Numbered from the stretch's first letter, positions 35,351 to 44,770 are shown. The stretch is 55,632 bases of DNA from an uncultured Bacteroides sp. (GCA_900544075.1 UQTJ01000022.1:1-55632), one strand, 5' to 3'. Notes: generated by a model not told the origin, from the sequence alone. Made by a program: numbers and translations.

Positions 35351-35992
35351 TTATAACCCTATTTTCTTTCTTGCAATAGTTAGTAACTTTTCATCTATCT
35401 CAAATTTAACGATATCTTTCTTCTTTTTTGATTTTAATTCTTCCAGATATCTCATATAGGCTGGTGAAGGTTCAAGCAGTTTCAGATTCCTCACATTATG
35501 AAATCCTTTTTCTAACATTTTTTCTTTTATGGATTCCAATATAGAGTATTCTGACATAGAAGTTTTAAACTTTATCCAATATTTATTACATATAGATTCT
35601 AAGGTGCCTAAATAATAGCTTTTTACTTCTGACATGTTAATGCTGTATTCAAAGAAAAAAACTTTAGCATCAGAAATATCTTCAGCTGTTAATGCGGATA
35701 ATGGATTGATATTCTCTTTTGCTTTTATTTCTAATTCTTTTCTTTCGGCCTCTTTCTCTTTTTCCTTGTTTTCAATTAAATTGAAAAAATCATTTATTCT
35801 TGATTGTTCAAATTCTTCTATTTCTTTATTGAATTCATCAGACAGGGCAAGTTCGTATAACTGAAAAAAATCTTCTTCAGAAATTTTCATTTTTTTTATT
35901 ACATTATCAATAGATAGACCCTGTTCTAAATACATCTTTAATGTTGATACTCTATCTATGAGTTCAGATTTAGATTTTAAGTTTTCTTCCAT
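35351..35992 (-). CDS. Coiled-coil protein of the AT-rich cassette, unknown
   Basis: I do not recognise a family. The ATG at 35992 (MEENLKSKSEL) is preferred over an upstream ATG at 36070, because a perfect promoter lies at 36032-36062. 213 residues: an N-terminal helical part with an HTH-like run (LEQGLSIDNVIKKMKISEED, residues 22-41), a strongly charged coiled coil (about 60-95, EKEKEAERKELEIKAKEN), and a helical C-terminus with a basic stretch (SKKKKDIVKF). It could recognise a target or hold the nuclease partner. First gene of a four-gene operon. Confidence 0.75.
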   Translation of the reverse strand: MEENLKSKSELIDRVSTLKMYLEQGLSIDNVIKKMKISEEDFFQLYELALSDEFNKEIEEFEQSRINDFFNLIENKEKEKEAERKELEIKAKENINPLSALTAEDISDAKVFFFEYSINMSEVKSYYLGTLESICNKYWIKFKTSMSEYSILESIKEKMLEKGFHNVRNLKLLEPSPAYMRYLEELKSKKKKDIVKFEIDEKLLTIARKKIGL

Positions 35993-36031
35993 ACCAGCAA
36001 TGCTATAAATAATATGAAAAATAAATTTTTC

Positions 36032-36062
36032 CAAATATAATAACTTTATTGGAGATATCAAA
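36032..36062 (-). promoter_or_regulatory. sigma-ABfr promoter of the four-gene AT-rich cassette
   Basis: On the minus strand TTTG (36059-36062), 19 nt, TATATTTG (36032-36039): full consensus and ideal spacing. No other good promoter is seen before any of the four genes. Confidence 0.85.
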
Positions 36063-36338
36063 TTTAGCAATGGAGTGAATGTCTTTGTTTAAACTCTATA
36101 TACAATAAAATGTGGCTTTACTATATTAGATAATTTCGTAATATAGGTTAAATAATATTTTGAGTTGATAATGCGTTAATACGCTATTGTTACTTATCTT
36201 CTTGGTAACTAATGATATATCTTTATTTGTCATAATTGGAATGTGTGAATGTCTGTTTAATTTTTTACTCGGTTAAATTTGATTTTCGTATTAGTAAAAT
36301 ATGAATTGTATTTGAGTTGTTTTTTAATATTAATTATT
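36063..36338. other. AT-rich spacer between cassette and small membrane gene
   Basis: Very AT-rich with no ORF. A short imperfect palindrome around GCGTTAATACGC (36168-36180) may be an operator for either side. Nothing else supported. Confidence 0.4.
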
Positions 36339-36623
36339 ATGAAGTACATTTGTAATTTTTTATTGTTATTGAATTATCTTGTATATATTGTACTTGATGT
36401 TCTTATGTGGAAAGATGGGGCAAATAAAGGGTTGGTTTTCTTATTGCCTTTGGTTTTGTTTCCTATAATTGTGTCATTGGCTAACAAAGTAGCTGTATCA
36501 CAAGCTGACAAGTTCTTTTTGTCAGAATGGGATGTGTTTGTAAAGAAAATAAAGTGGGGTAATGGTACAATATTTTGTATCATGATTATTGTTTATCAAT
36601 TATTTTTATCTCAAGGAAAGTAA
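36339..36623 (+). CDS. Small three-helix membrane protein, unknown
   Basis: 94 residues from ATG 36339 (MKYICNFLLLLNYL); an in-frame codon at 36279 gives a longer but less likely form. Hydrophobic helices at about 4-22, 30-48 and 74-90; the loop between helices 2 and 3 is charged (QADKFFLSEWDVFVKKIKWG). Low GC like the neighbouring cassette, from which it diverges. No family recognised. It may belong to the same imported segment. Confidence 0.55.
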   Translation: MKYICNFLLLLNYLVYIVLDVLMWKDGANKGLVFLLPLVLFPIIVSLANKVAVSQADKFFLSEWDVFVKKIKWGNGTIFCIMIIVYQLFLSQGK

Positions 36624-36631
36624 TAAATAAA

Positions 36632-36697
36632 ATCCGATCTTTAAACACCGTTTAAATAGCATTTAATCACCATTTAAGCAGCATTTAAAGACCGGAT
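36632..36697. repeat. 11-nt periodic array C (TTAA x5) in a terminator-like hairpin
   Basis: TTAA words start at 36641, 36652, 36663, 36674 and 36685, all 11 nt apart. The ends form an inverted repeat ATCCGATCTTTAAA / TTTAAAGACCGGAT (one mismatch), so the array also serves as the spacer between the convergent small membrane gene and mutB. Confidence 0.88.
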
Positions 36698-36722
36698 AAT
36701 TTATTGTCTGACTTATAGAATA

Positions 36723-38873
36723 TTACTCTTCAGTTTCCATCAACAGTTCCATAACCTGGCAAGCAGATTTTGCTACTGATGTACCAGGACCGAAGATAGC
36801 CATAACGCCTGCCTTGTAGAGGAAGTCATAGTCCTGAGCAGGGATTACACCACCTGCGAATACAAGGATATCCTCACGGCCGAGTTTCTTCAGCTCTGCG
36901 ATAATCTGTGGGATAAGAGTCTTATGACCAGCCGCAAGTGAAGAAACACCTACTGCATGAACGTCGTTTTCCACTGCATCGCGTGCTGCTTCTTCCGGAG
37001 TCTGGAACAATGGTCCCATGTCAACGTCGAAACCGCAGTCGGCGAAACCTGTTGCTACAACTTTTGCACCACGGTCGTGTCCGTCCTGCCCCATTTTGGC
37101 AATCATTACACGTGGGCGGCGACCTTCTTTCTTCGCAAATTCTTCTGTCAGTTCGCAAGCTCTTGCGAAATCTGCATCTTTCTTACTTTCTGATGAATAC
37201 ACGCCTGATATTGTTCTGATTATTGCTTTATAACGTCCTACTACCACTTCGCAAGCATCTGAGATTTCTCCCAATGTAGCGCGAACTCGTGCTGCCTCTA
37301 CTGCAAGTTCAAGCAAGTTGCCCTTACCTGTCTTCACACATTCTGTGATTGCTGCAAGAGCCTTGTCAACTTCAGCCTGATTACGGCCTTCTTTCAGGCG
37401 GCGGAGGTTTTCAATCTGTTCCTGACGAACGGCAGTATTATCCACTTCAAGGATATCGATTGGGTCTTCTTTTTCAAGACGGTATTTGTTTGTACCCACG
37501 ATAGTCTGTTCGCCAGAGTCGATACGTGCCTGAGTGCGGGCTGCAGCTTCTTCGATACGCATCTTAGGAATACCTGTTTCGATAGCCTTGGCCATACCGC
37601 CCAGACGTTCGATTTCCTGAATGTGTTCCCAAGCCTTGTGAGCAAGTTCGTTTGTAAGAGTCTCAACATAGTAAGAACCGCCCCATGGGTCAACATTCTT
37701 GCATATCTGAGTTTCTTCCTGGATATAAATCTGAGTGTTACGTGCGATACGTGCAGAGAAGTCTGTAGGAAGTGCGATTGCTTCGTCAAGCGCATTGGTA
37801 TGCAGTGACTGAGTGTGACCAAGCGCGGCAGCCATAGCTTCGATACAAGTACGACTTACGTTGTTGAACGGATCCTGTTCTGTAAGCGACCATCCTGAAG
37901 TCTGTGAGTGAGTACGCAATGCCAGTGACTTAGGATTCTTAGGATTGAACTGTTTTACAATCTTGGCCCAAAGCATACGAGCGGCACGCATCTTCGCAAT
38001 TTCCATGAAATGGTTCATACCGATAGCCCAGAAGAACGATAGGCGAGGAGCGAAGGCGTCAATGTCGATACCTGCTGCTACACCGGCACGGAGATATTCA
38101 AGACCGTCGGCAAGAGTATAAGCCAACTCGATGTCTGCTGTAGCACCTGCTTCCTGCATATGATAACCTGAGATAGAGATTGAGTTGAACTTAGGCATCT
38201 TCTGTGAAGTATATTCAAAGATGTCAGAGATAATCTTCATAGAGAATGCAGGTGGGTAGATATATGTATTACGCACCATGAACTCCTTAAGGATATCGTT
38301 CTGGATTGTACCTGCCATTTCTTCAAGTTTCGCACCCTGTTCAAGTCCGGCATTGATATAGAAAGCCATTACAGGAAGTACCGCACCGTTCATAGTCATT
38401 GATACGGACATCTTGTTCAATGGAATACCGTCGAACAGAACTTTCATGTTTTCGAGCGAACAGATAGATACTCCGGCTTTACCTACATCGCCCACTACAC
38501 GTGGATGGTCAGGGTCGTAACCGCGGTGAGTAGGAAGGTCGAATGCTACTGAAAGACCTTTCTGTCCTGATGCAAGGTTACGGCGATAGAATGCGTTTGA
38601 TTCTTCGGCTGTAGAGAATCCTGCATACTGGCGGATTGTCCAAGGACGGAAAGTGTACATCATTGAGTAAGGGCCACGAAGATAAGGAGGGATACCTGCC
38701 ACATAGTCAAGGTGTTCCATTCCTTCAAGGTCTTCTTTTGTATAGACCGGTTTTACCTGAATCTGTTCCGGTGTTCTCCAATTGGCTTCGATGCCATTGG
38801 CTTTCTGCCATTCCATGCCGTTCTTAGGCTGGAATCCGGCATATATATCGATGTTTTTGAAATTCGGTTTCAT
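36723..38873 (-). CDS. mutB: Methylmalonyl-CoA mutase, large subunit
   Basis: Adenosylcobalamin-dependent isomerase linking succinyl-CoA and (R)-methylmalonyl-CoA; in Bacteroides this runs towards propionate. 716 residues. N-terminal TIM barrel with the substrate tunnel (RPWTIRQYAGFSTAEESN, residues 76-93). C-terminal Rossmann-like B12 domain with the lower-ligand motif DGHDRG (His599), then GVSSLAAGHK and FAGGVIP. It follows mutA with a 2-nt gap. meaB and the epimerase are not in the window. Confidence 0.97.
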   Translation of the reverse strand: MKPNFKNIDIYAGFQPKNGMEWQKANGIEANWRTPEQIQVKPVYTKEDLEGMEHLDYVAGIPPYLRGPYSMMYTFRPWTIRQYAGFSTAEESNAFYRRNLASGQKGLSVAFDLPTHRGYDPDHPRVVGDVGKAGVSICSLENMKVLFDGIPLNKMSVSMTMNGAVLPVMAFYINAGLEQGAKLEEMAGTIQNDILKEFMVRNTYIYPPAFSMKIISDIFEYTSQKMPKFNSISISGYHMQEAGATADIELAYTLADGLEYLRAGVAAGIDIDAFAPRLSFFWAIGMNHFMEIAKMRAARMLWAKIVKQFNPKNPKSLALRTHSQTSGWSLTEQDPFNNVSRTCIEAMAAALGHTQSLHTNALDEAIALPTDFSARIARNTQIYIQEETQICKNVDPWGGSYYVETLTNELAHKAWEHIQEIERLGGMAKAIETGIPKMRIEEAAARTQARIDSGEQTIVGTNKYRLEKEDPIDILEVDNTAVRQEQIENLRRLKEGRNQAEVDKALAAITECVKTGKGNLLELAVEAARVRATLGEISDACEVVVGRYKAIIRTISGVYSSESKKDADFARACELTEEFAKKEGRRPRVMIAKMGQDGHDRGAKVVATGFADCGFDVDMGPLFQTPEEAARDAVENDVHAVGVSSLAAGHKTLIPQIIAELKKLGREDILVFAGGVIPAQDYDFLYKAGVMAIFGPGTSVAKSACQVMELLMETEE

Positions 38874-38875
38874 AG

Positions 38876-40786
38876 TTATTTAATTCCTAACTTTTCGTTA
38901 TACTCTTTTAAAGTTTCCAATACGTTGCAGCGAACGTGGATGAAGTTCTCTATGCCTGCTGCTTTCAGGTCGTCCATGCATGCCGGAGCACCTGCCACGA
39001 TATACATAGCGCGTCCGTCAAGAGCCTTGAATGCAGGGATTGCGTATTCTGCATATTCGTCATCGCTTGAACACATCACTACGATGTCAGCGTTAGCCTT
39101 CATTGCAGCTTCCACGCCTTCTTCTACTGTAGCAAAGCCGAGGTTGTCGATAACCTCATATCCGGCACATGCAAGGAAGTTGCAAGAGAACTGTGCACGA
39201 GCCTGACGCATAGCAAGATTACCGATAGTGAGCATGAATGCTTTAGGACGCTTGCCTGAGTGTTCAGTCTGCAGGCGGAGAGCTTCGAATTCGCTTGCTG
39301 CGCGTGACTTGTCAAGAGCCATGTAAGGAGTAGCTTCTTCTGTTCCGTGACTACATCCGCAGTTGCACTTACATTCTTCAGGAGTCTTTTCGCCTGCCAT
39401 TTCAGAGAAGTTAGGATACTGGTTTGTACCGAGGAGTATCTCCTTGCGTTTTGAAACAGCCTCATGACGAGCATTGTTGCTGGCATTTACAGTTTCCTGT
39501 ACCTTATTAGCTTTTACAGCAGCAAGGAAGCCGCCTTCATCTTCAGTAGCTAAGAACAGGTTCCATGCCTGCTGGGCAATAGAAGCAGTCAGGTTCTCGA
39601 TATAATATGAGCCGGCAGCAGGGTCAACTATACGGTTGAAGTGTGATTCTTCTTTTAGCAATAACTGCTGGTTACGTGCCAGACGTTCTGAGAATTCGTT
39701 AGGAGTTTCGTAAACACTGTCGAAAGGAGTGACAGTAATAGAGTTTACACCTGCCAATGCAGCACTCATGGCTTCAGTCTGAGTACGGAGCAGATTTACA
39801 TGAGCATCGAAAAGTGTAAGATTGTATTTGGATGTTTCTGCATGTGCAACCATCTTGCAAGCGCAGTAACAGGTTCCGTCAGCACCTGTGTTCGAGCAGT
39901 CTGTACGAGGGCACTGAGGATTATATTCTTTAACGATGTTAGCCCAAAGCATGCGAGCAGCACGGAATTTGGCGATTTCCATGAAATAGTTTGAGCTGAT
40001 ACCGAAGTTGAATTTTATTTTCTTAGCGGCTAGAGCGGCAGGAACACCGGCTTCTACCATCTGGCTTAGATATTCATTACCCCAAGAGAGTGCGTATCCC
40101 AATTCCTGATAGATATATGCACCGGCATTGTTAAGGTCAACACAGTTGACTGCTATACAGCGGAATTTAGGGAATTCAGCCAATGTTTCGATAAGCTTTT
40201 TAGCTTTTTCGATGAGCATGCTCTTGTCTTTACCTTTGCCGAGCATTTTGCTGATAGGGTCGAAATTGACAGAGCCCTGCAAACTCTTAGGATCGTATCC
40301 TTTTTCTTTGAAATATGCTACGAGCAATTCAGCAAGTTCTACTGTGTGTCCCTGACATGTAGAGAAGTTCAGCTCTATGCAGTCACAACAGATGTCTTTC
40401 AATAATGTAGCGATGTATTCAGCACTAAGGTCAGTGGCTTTTACTTTGAAACCGAGAGAGTCAATACCTTTATTAAGCAAATCCAAAGCCTTTTTATTAG
40501 CTTCTGCCGGGTCTGTTACGTTTATATCCTGACGTACAAACCAAGTATTGTCATCTTTCTTAATACCTCTGATAAATGGGAATTCTCCGGGAAGTCCTTC
40601 TGTGGTTTTCAGTCCTTCAAGGTCTTCTTTACGATAGAATGGTTTTACTTTAAATCCTTCGTTGGTTTTCCATACCAACTTCTTTTCAAAATCAGCGCCT
40701 TTAAGGTCAACTGTAATCTTATCCAACCATTCCTGTGTACTTACGGAAGGGAAATCGGAAAAGAGTTTTTCTTTACTATCTGCCAT
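38876..40786 (-). CDS. mutA: Methylmalonyl-CoA mutase, small subunit
   Basis: Structural partner of MutB in the heterodimer. 636 residues, same architecture, but the C-terminal domain has no DxHxxG (the matching stretch reads GNLAMRQARAQ), so it does not bind cobalamin, as expected for MutA. Two cysteine-rich insertions stand out: a CPRTDCSN...TCYCACK stretch at about residues 291-310 inside the barrel, and EECKCNCGCSHGTEE at about 467-480 in the linker between domains. Similar clusters could bind a metal; I cannot tell whether they are general in Bacteroidales. A -7 element TATCTTTG lies on the minus strand at 40857-40864. Confidence 0.95.
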   Translation of the reverse strand: MADSKEKLFSDFPSVSTQEWLDKITVDLKGADFEKKLVWKTNEGFKVKPFYRKEDLEGLKTTEGLPGEFPFIRGIKKDDNTWFVRQDINVTDPAEANKKALDLLNKGIDSLGFKVKATDLSAEYIATLLKDICCDCIELNFSTCQGHTVELAELLVAYFKEKGYDPKSLQGSVNFDPISKMLGKGKDKSMLIEKAKKLIETLAEFPKFRCIAVNCVDLNNAGAYIYQELGYALSWGNEYLSQMVEAGVPAALAAKKIKFNFGISSNYFMEIAKFRAARMLWANIVKEYNPQCPRTDCSNTGADGTCYCACKMVAHAETSKYNLTLFDAHVNLLRTQTEAMSAALAGVNSITVTPFDSVYETPNEFSERLARNQQLLLKEESHFNRIVDPAAGSYYIENLTASIAQQAWNLFLATEDEGGFLAAVKANKVQETVNASNNARHEAVSKRKEILLGTNQYPNFSEMAGEKTPEECKCNCGCSHGTEEATPYMALDKSRAASEFEALRLQTEHSGKRPKAFMLTIGNLAMRQARAQFSCNFLACAGYEVIDNLGFATVEEGVEAAMKANADIVVMCSSDDEYAEYAIPAFKALDGRAMYIVAGAPACMDDLKAAGIENFIHVRCNVLETLKEYNEKLGIK

Positions 40787-41034
40787 AGTTAATAAGGTTT
40801 ATGTAAATAGGTTATATATAATATTTGTACTTTATGTTTCCCAGTACCAATCAAGGCAAAGATACAAATTTATTGCAATCTCCGGCATTTTCTGCCATGA
40901 AATACACTCTGCATAAACATTTATTTTATAAATCACGGCGAAATTTTATAGTATTGTAAAGTCTATATGGCAAAAAAACTTCTATATCGATTACTTTTGA
41001 GGCTCATAATTCAACACCTTATTATTTTTTTAAC

Positions 41035-41042
41035 TACTTTTG
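41035..41042 (+). promoter_or_regulatory. -7 element for the AspT-like transporter
   Basis: TACTTTTG, 33 nt before the ATG; a second TACTTTTG is at 40992-40999. No clear -33 element for either. Confidence 0.4.
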
Positions 41043-41074
41043 TCGGAAATTATTTATGTGTTATTTAATAAATT

Positions 41075-42757
41075 ATGAATTGGTTAAGTGATTTGTTATT
41101 CAATCCTAATTCCATTGCCCACATAGTTGCTCTTTATGCCTTTGTTATAGCAGTGGGTGTGTTATTGGGAAAAATTAAGATCTTCGGCATATCGCTGGGG
41201 GTTACATTTGTCTTGTTCGTAGGTATATTGGTGGGGCATTTCGGATTTACCGGAAATACTTCAATACTTAATTTCGTTCAAGATTTCGGGTTAATTCTGT
41301 TTGTGTTCTGTATCGGACTTCAGGTCGGTCCTTCTTTCTTCTCGTCGTTCAAGAAAGGCGGTGTGGCCATGAATATGATTGCAGTGGGTATTGTTGCCTT
41401 GAACATTGCTGTTGCCTTAATCATGTATTTTGCCCTTCAGGGAAGGGTAGACATACCTATGATGGTTGGTATCCTGTGTGGAGCAGTAACAAATACCCCC
41501 GGTCTTGGTGCTGCCAACGAGGCACTCAGTCAGATAAGCTATAACGGTCCGCAGATTGCCAACGGATATGCTTGTGCTTATCCTTTGGGAGTTATGGGTA
41601 TTATCCTGTCAATGATTCTGATACGTTTGATTTGCAGAATCGATTTGAACAAGGAAGAGGAAGAAATCAAGCGCGGTGAGGAAGCCAATCCGCATCTGAA
41701 ACCTTTCTTCCTTAATCTTGAAGTACACAATGAAGCTCTGTTGGGTAAGACAGTATTACAGGTACGCAATTTCCTTGCGCGTGATTTCGTTTGTTCACGA
41801 ATCATGAAAAGCGATGGCTGCGTGTATATTCCTACAGCCAATACAGTACTTGAGCTGAATGACAAAATGTTCATAGTATGTGCTGAAGATGATTCTGAGG
41901 CTATTATAGCATTTATCGGTCCTGAAGTCCAGAATGTGAACTGGGAGACTCAGGGAAATACTGACAAGCCGATGGTTTCCCGCCGTATTCTTGTAACCCA
42001 GTCAAATATCAACGGTAAGACTCTTGGTGAGTTGCATTTCAACAGTATGTATGGAGTGAATGTAACCCGTGTGAACCGTTCGGGTATGGACCTGTTCGCC
42101 TCACGTCAGCTTACTCTTCAGGTGGGTGACCGTGTGATGGTAGTAGGTCCGCAGGATGCGGTAGAGCGTGTGGCGGGTTTGCTTGGTAATCAGTTGAAAC
42201 GCCTTGACCATCCTAATATCGTTACAATCTTCGTCGGTATTCTTTGCGGTATCCTGTTCGGTAGCCTTCCATTGGCTATTCCTGGAGTGCCTACACCTGT
42301 CAAATTGGGTCTGGCCGGCGGCCCGCTTATCATTTCCATACTTATAGGCCGTTTCGGACATAAGGTAAAACTGGTTACTTACACTACAATGAGTGCCAAT
42401 CTGATGCTTCGTGAGGTAGGTCTGGCACTTTTCCTTGCAAGTGTCGGTATCAAGGCCGGAGGAAGTTTCGTGCAGACTGTGGTAGAAGGGGATGGCCTTC
42501 TTTATGTAGGTATCGGTTTCCTTATAACAATAATACCTCTTGTTATTATGGGTATTGTGGCACGATGGAGACATAAACTTAACTATTATACACTGATGGG
42601 ACTTATTGCCGGTAGTAATACAGACCCACCGGCACTGGCATATGCGAATCAGGTATCAAGCAACGACGCTCCGGCTGTAGGTTATTCTACAGTTTATCCT
42701 TTGAGTATGTTCTTGCGTATTCTTACAGCTCAGTTGCTGATATTGCTGATGGCATAA
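41075..42757 (+). CDS. AspT/YidE-YbjL family transporter with two RCK_C domains
   Basis: Putative aspartate:alanine-type exchanger (AAE family). 560 residues: five or six N-terminal membrane helices with the GAVTNTPGLGAANEAL motif (about 130-145), a cytosolic part with two TrkA-C/RCK_C domains (about 205-370), then a second membrane half with GLIAGSNTDPPALAYAN, the counterpart of the first motif. Substrate in Bacteroidales is not established; some homologues move dicarboxylates such as succinate, which would fit the neighbouring succinate-propionate enzymes, but that is inference. Monocistronic. Confidence 0.88.
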   Translation: MNWLSDLLFNPNSIAHIVALYAFVIAVGVLLGKIKIFGISLGVTFVLFVGILVGHFGFTGNTSILNFVQDFGLILFVFCIGLQVGPSFFSSFKKGGVAMNMIAVGIVALNIAVALIMYFALQGRVDIPMMVGILCGAVTNTPGLGAANEALSQISYNGPQIANGYACAYPLGVMGIILSMILIRLICRIDLNKEEEEIKRGEEANPHLKPFFLNLEVHNEALLGKTVLQVRNFLARDFVCSRIMKSDGCVYIPTANTVLELNDKMFIVCAEDDSEAIIAFIGPEVQNVNWETQGNTDKPMVSRRILVTQSNINGKTLGELHFNSMYGVNVTRVNRSGMDLFASRQLTLQVGDRVMVVGPQDAVERVAGLLGNQLKRLDHPNIVTIFVGILCGILFGSLPLAIPGVPTPVKLGLAGGPLIISILIGRFGHKVKLVTYTTMSANLMLREVGLALFLASVGIKAGGSFVQTVVEGDGLLYVGIGFLITIIPLVIMGIVARWRHKLNYYTLMGLIAGSNTDPPALAYANQVSSNDAPAVGYSTVYPLSMFLRILTAQLLILLMA

Positions 42758-42778
42758 TTATAATTTTATATGAAATGT

Positions 42779-42830
42779 GTGTTGGCAAGTGGATAAGGAA
42801 CAATATCCCCGTCTGCTTGCCAATTGTTTT
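42779..42830 (+). terminator. Terminator after the AspT-like gene
   Basis: Stem TTGGCAAG / CTTGCCAA with an internal loop, followed by TTGTTTTG. Confidence 0.65.
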
Positions 42831-42882
42831 GTAATGGAAATTCAACTCAAAACTTACGATTTCAATATATATTTAGACAAAA

Positions 42883-42932
42883 GAACATAAGAACTCATAA
42901 GCTAACAACTAAGAACTAACAACTAAAAACTC
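42883..42932 (+). repeat. AAC-rich short-period leader repeat before the ABC-F gene
   Basis: G-poor run just before the start codon. AAC recurs at 42907, 42914, 42921 and 42928 (period 7, unit AACTAAC/G/A), preceded by two 8-nt spaced GAAC words at 42883 and 42891. No Shine-Dalgarno is present. It would form an unstructured leader. Confidence 0.7.
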
Positions 42933-42940
42933 TAAAAAAT

Positions 42941-44584
42941 ATGATTTCAGTAGATGGATTGACCGTCGAATTTGGCGGTACCACCTTGTTTAGCGACATT
43001 AGTTTTCAGATAAACGAAAAAGACCGTATAGCCCTGATGGGAAAGAACGGAGCCGGAAAGTCAACTCTGTTAAAGATTTTAGCTGGAGTAAGACAACCTA
43101 CACGTGGAAAAGTTACAGCTCCAAAAGATTGTGTAGTGGCATATTTACCACAGCATCTGATGACGGAAGACGGCCGTACAGTGTTTGAGGAGGCTTCACA
43201 AGCTTTTGCTCATCTTCAGGAGATGGAGAAAGAAATTGAGGCTATGAACAATGAACTGGCCACAAGGACAGACTATGAAAGCGACTCTTATATGGAGCTT
43301 ATCGAAAAAGTGGCGGCAATGAGTGAAAAGTTCTATGCCATAGACATGACTCATTTTGAGGAAGACGTCGAGAAGGCACTTCTCGGTCTTGGGTTTATGA
43401 GAGAAGATTTCAACCGTCCGACGAGTGATTTCAGCGGTGGATGGCGTATGCGTATAGAACTTGCGAAACTTCTTCTTCAAAATCCGGATGTATTGTTGCT
43501 TGACGAGCCTACCAACCATCTTGACATCGAGTCTATCCAGTGGCTTGAGGAGTTCCTGATCAACAGTGCTAAGGCTGTAATCGTTATAAGCCACGACCGT
43601 AAGTTTGTCGATAATATCACGACTCGTACCATAGAAGTGACTATGGGGCGTATATATGATTATAAGGTGAACTACTCCCAGTACCTTGTTCTCCGTAAGG
43701 AGCGTCGCGAACAGCAGATGAAGCAGTACGAAGAGCAGCAGAAGATGATTCAGGAGACGAAAGACTTTATAGAACGTTTCAAGGGTACATACAGTAAGAC
43801 ACTACAGGTACAGAGCCGCGTGAAGATGCTTGAGAAACTTGAACTGATAGAGGTTGACGAGGAAGATACATCGGCGTTGAGGCTTAAGTTCCCTCCTTCA
43901 CCACGCAGCGGAAGCTATCCTGTGATAATGGACGGAGTAGGAAAGACATACGGCGACCATGTGGTGTTCCGCAATGCCACTCTGACGATAGAACGTGGCG
44001 ATAAAGTAGCTTTCGTAGGTAAGAACGGTGAGGGTAAGTCAACTCTCGTGAAATGTATCATGAATGAGATAGACCACGAAGGTACACTTACTCTCGGTCA
44101 TAACGTACAGATAGGATACTTCGCACAGAACCAGGCTTCTCTTCTTGACGAGAATCTTACGGTGTTCCAGACTATAGACGATGTGGCTAAAGGTGAAATC
44201 AGAAACAAAATCAGAGATCTGCTTGGCGCATTTATGTTCGGTGGCCCTGAAGAATCAATGAAGAAAGTTAAAGTCTTGTCCGGTGGTGAACGTACCCGTC
44301 TGGCAATGATAAAACTCCTGCTTGAACCGGTGAATCTGCTCATCCTCGACGAGCCTACCAACCACCTTGACATGAAGACCAAGGATATACTGAAACAAGC
44401 TCTCATGGATTTTGACGGAACGCTGATCGTGGTTTCCCACGACCGTGACTTCCTCGACGGACTCGTTACCAAGGTTTATGAGTTCGGCAACAAGAAGGTT
44501 AAAGAACATCTTTGCGGTATATACGAATTCCTTGAGACTAAGAAGATGGAAAGTCTTCAGGAGCTTGAGAAGAGCAAAAAGTAA
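42941..44584 (+). CDS. ABC-F family ATPase
   Basis: Soluble protein with two ABC domains and no membrane part, acting on ribosomes (YbiT/Uup-like ABC-F). Walker A motifs MGKNGAGKST (34-42) and VGKNGEGKST (about 359-368), signatures FSGGWRMRIELAK and LSGGERTRLAMIK, and Walker B LLLDEPTNHLD and LILDEPTNHLD. The linker (about 245-305) is charged, with QVQSRVKMLEKLELIEVD as in translation-associated members; there is no arm insertion like EttA and no long C-terminal coiled coil like Uup. 547 residues. Could be a housekeeping translation factor; a resistance role is not indicated. Confidence 0.93.
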   Translation: MISVDGLTVEFGGTTLFSDISFQINEKDRIALMGKNGAGKSTLLKILAGVRQPTRGKVTAPKDCVVAYLPQHLMTEDGRTVFEEASQAFAHLQEMEKEIEAMNNELATRTDYESDSYMELIEKVAAMSEKFYAIDMTHFEEDVEKALLGLGFMREDFNRPTSDFSGGWRMRIELAKLLLQNPDVLLLDEPTNHLDIESIQWLEEFLINSAKAVIVISHDRKFVDNITTRTIEVTMGRIYDYKVNYSQYLVLRKERREQQMKQYEEQQKMIQETKDFIERFKGTYSKTLQVQSRVKMLEKLELIEVDEEDTSALRLKFPPSPRSGSYPVIMDGVGKTYGDHVVFRNATLTIERGDKVAFVGKNGEGKSTLVKCIMNEIDHEGTLTLGHNVQIGYFAQNQASLLDENLTVFQTIDDVAKGEIRNKIRDLLGAFMFGGPEESMKKVKVLSGGERTRLAMIKLLLEPVNLLILDEPTNHLDMKTKDILKQALMDFDGTLIVVSHDRDFLDGLVTKVYEFGNKKVKEHLCGIYEFLETKKMESLQELEKSKK

Positions 44585-44669
44585 GATTAGGTTTTGTTAT
44601 TTTAAACAGAATAACCTATATCTTCTTATAGGTAGTTTCATAAATATAAAACTGAATTTGGCATATCTT

Positions 44670-44730
44670 AAACGCTTTGATATTTTATTGTAGACGTAAG
44701 TCGTCTCAATTAAAATATCAGAGCGTTTTT
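44670..44730 (+). terminator. Terminator after the ABC-F gene
   Basis: Long stem AACGCT-TGATATTTTA / TAAAATATCA-AGCGTT with an inner TAGACG-CGTCT hairpin, followed by TTTT. Confidence 0.85.
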
Positions 44731-44739
44731 ATTTGATAC

Positions 44740-44770
44740 TTGCTTTTCAAAATTCATTTTATTATATTTG
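44740..44770 (+). promoter_or_regulatory. sigma-ABfr promoter for the lipoprotein gene
   Basis: TTG (44740-44742), 20 nt, TATATTTG (44763-44770), 37 nt before the ATG at 44808; this rules out the earlier in-frame codon at 44733. Confidence 0.7.

Noticed and set aside
36641..36690. TTTAAA arrays as simple AT-rich low complexity
   Set aside because: The exact 11-nt spacing over five or more words in three separate gaps is not expected from composition alone.
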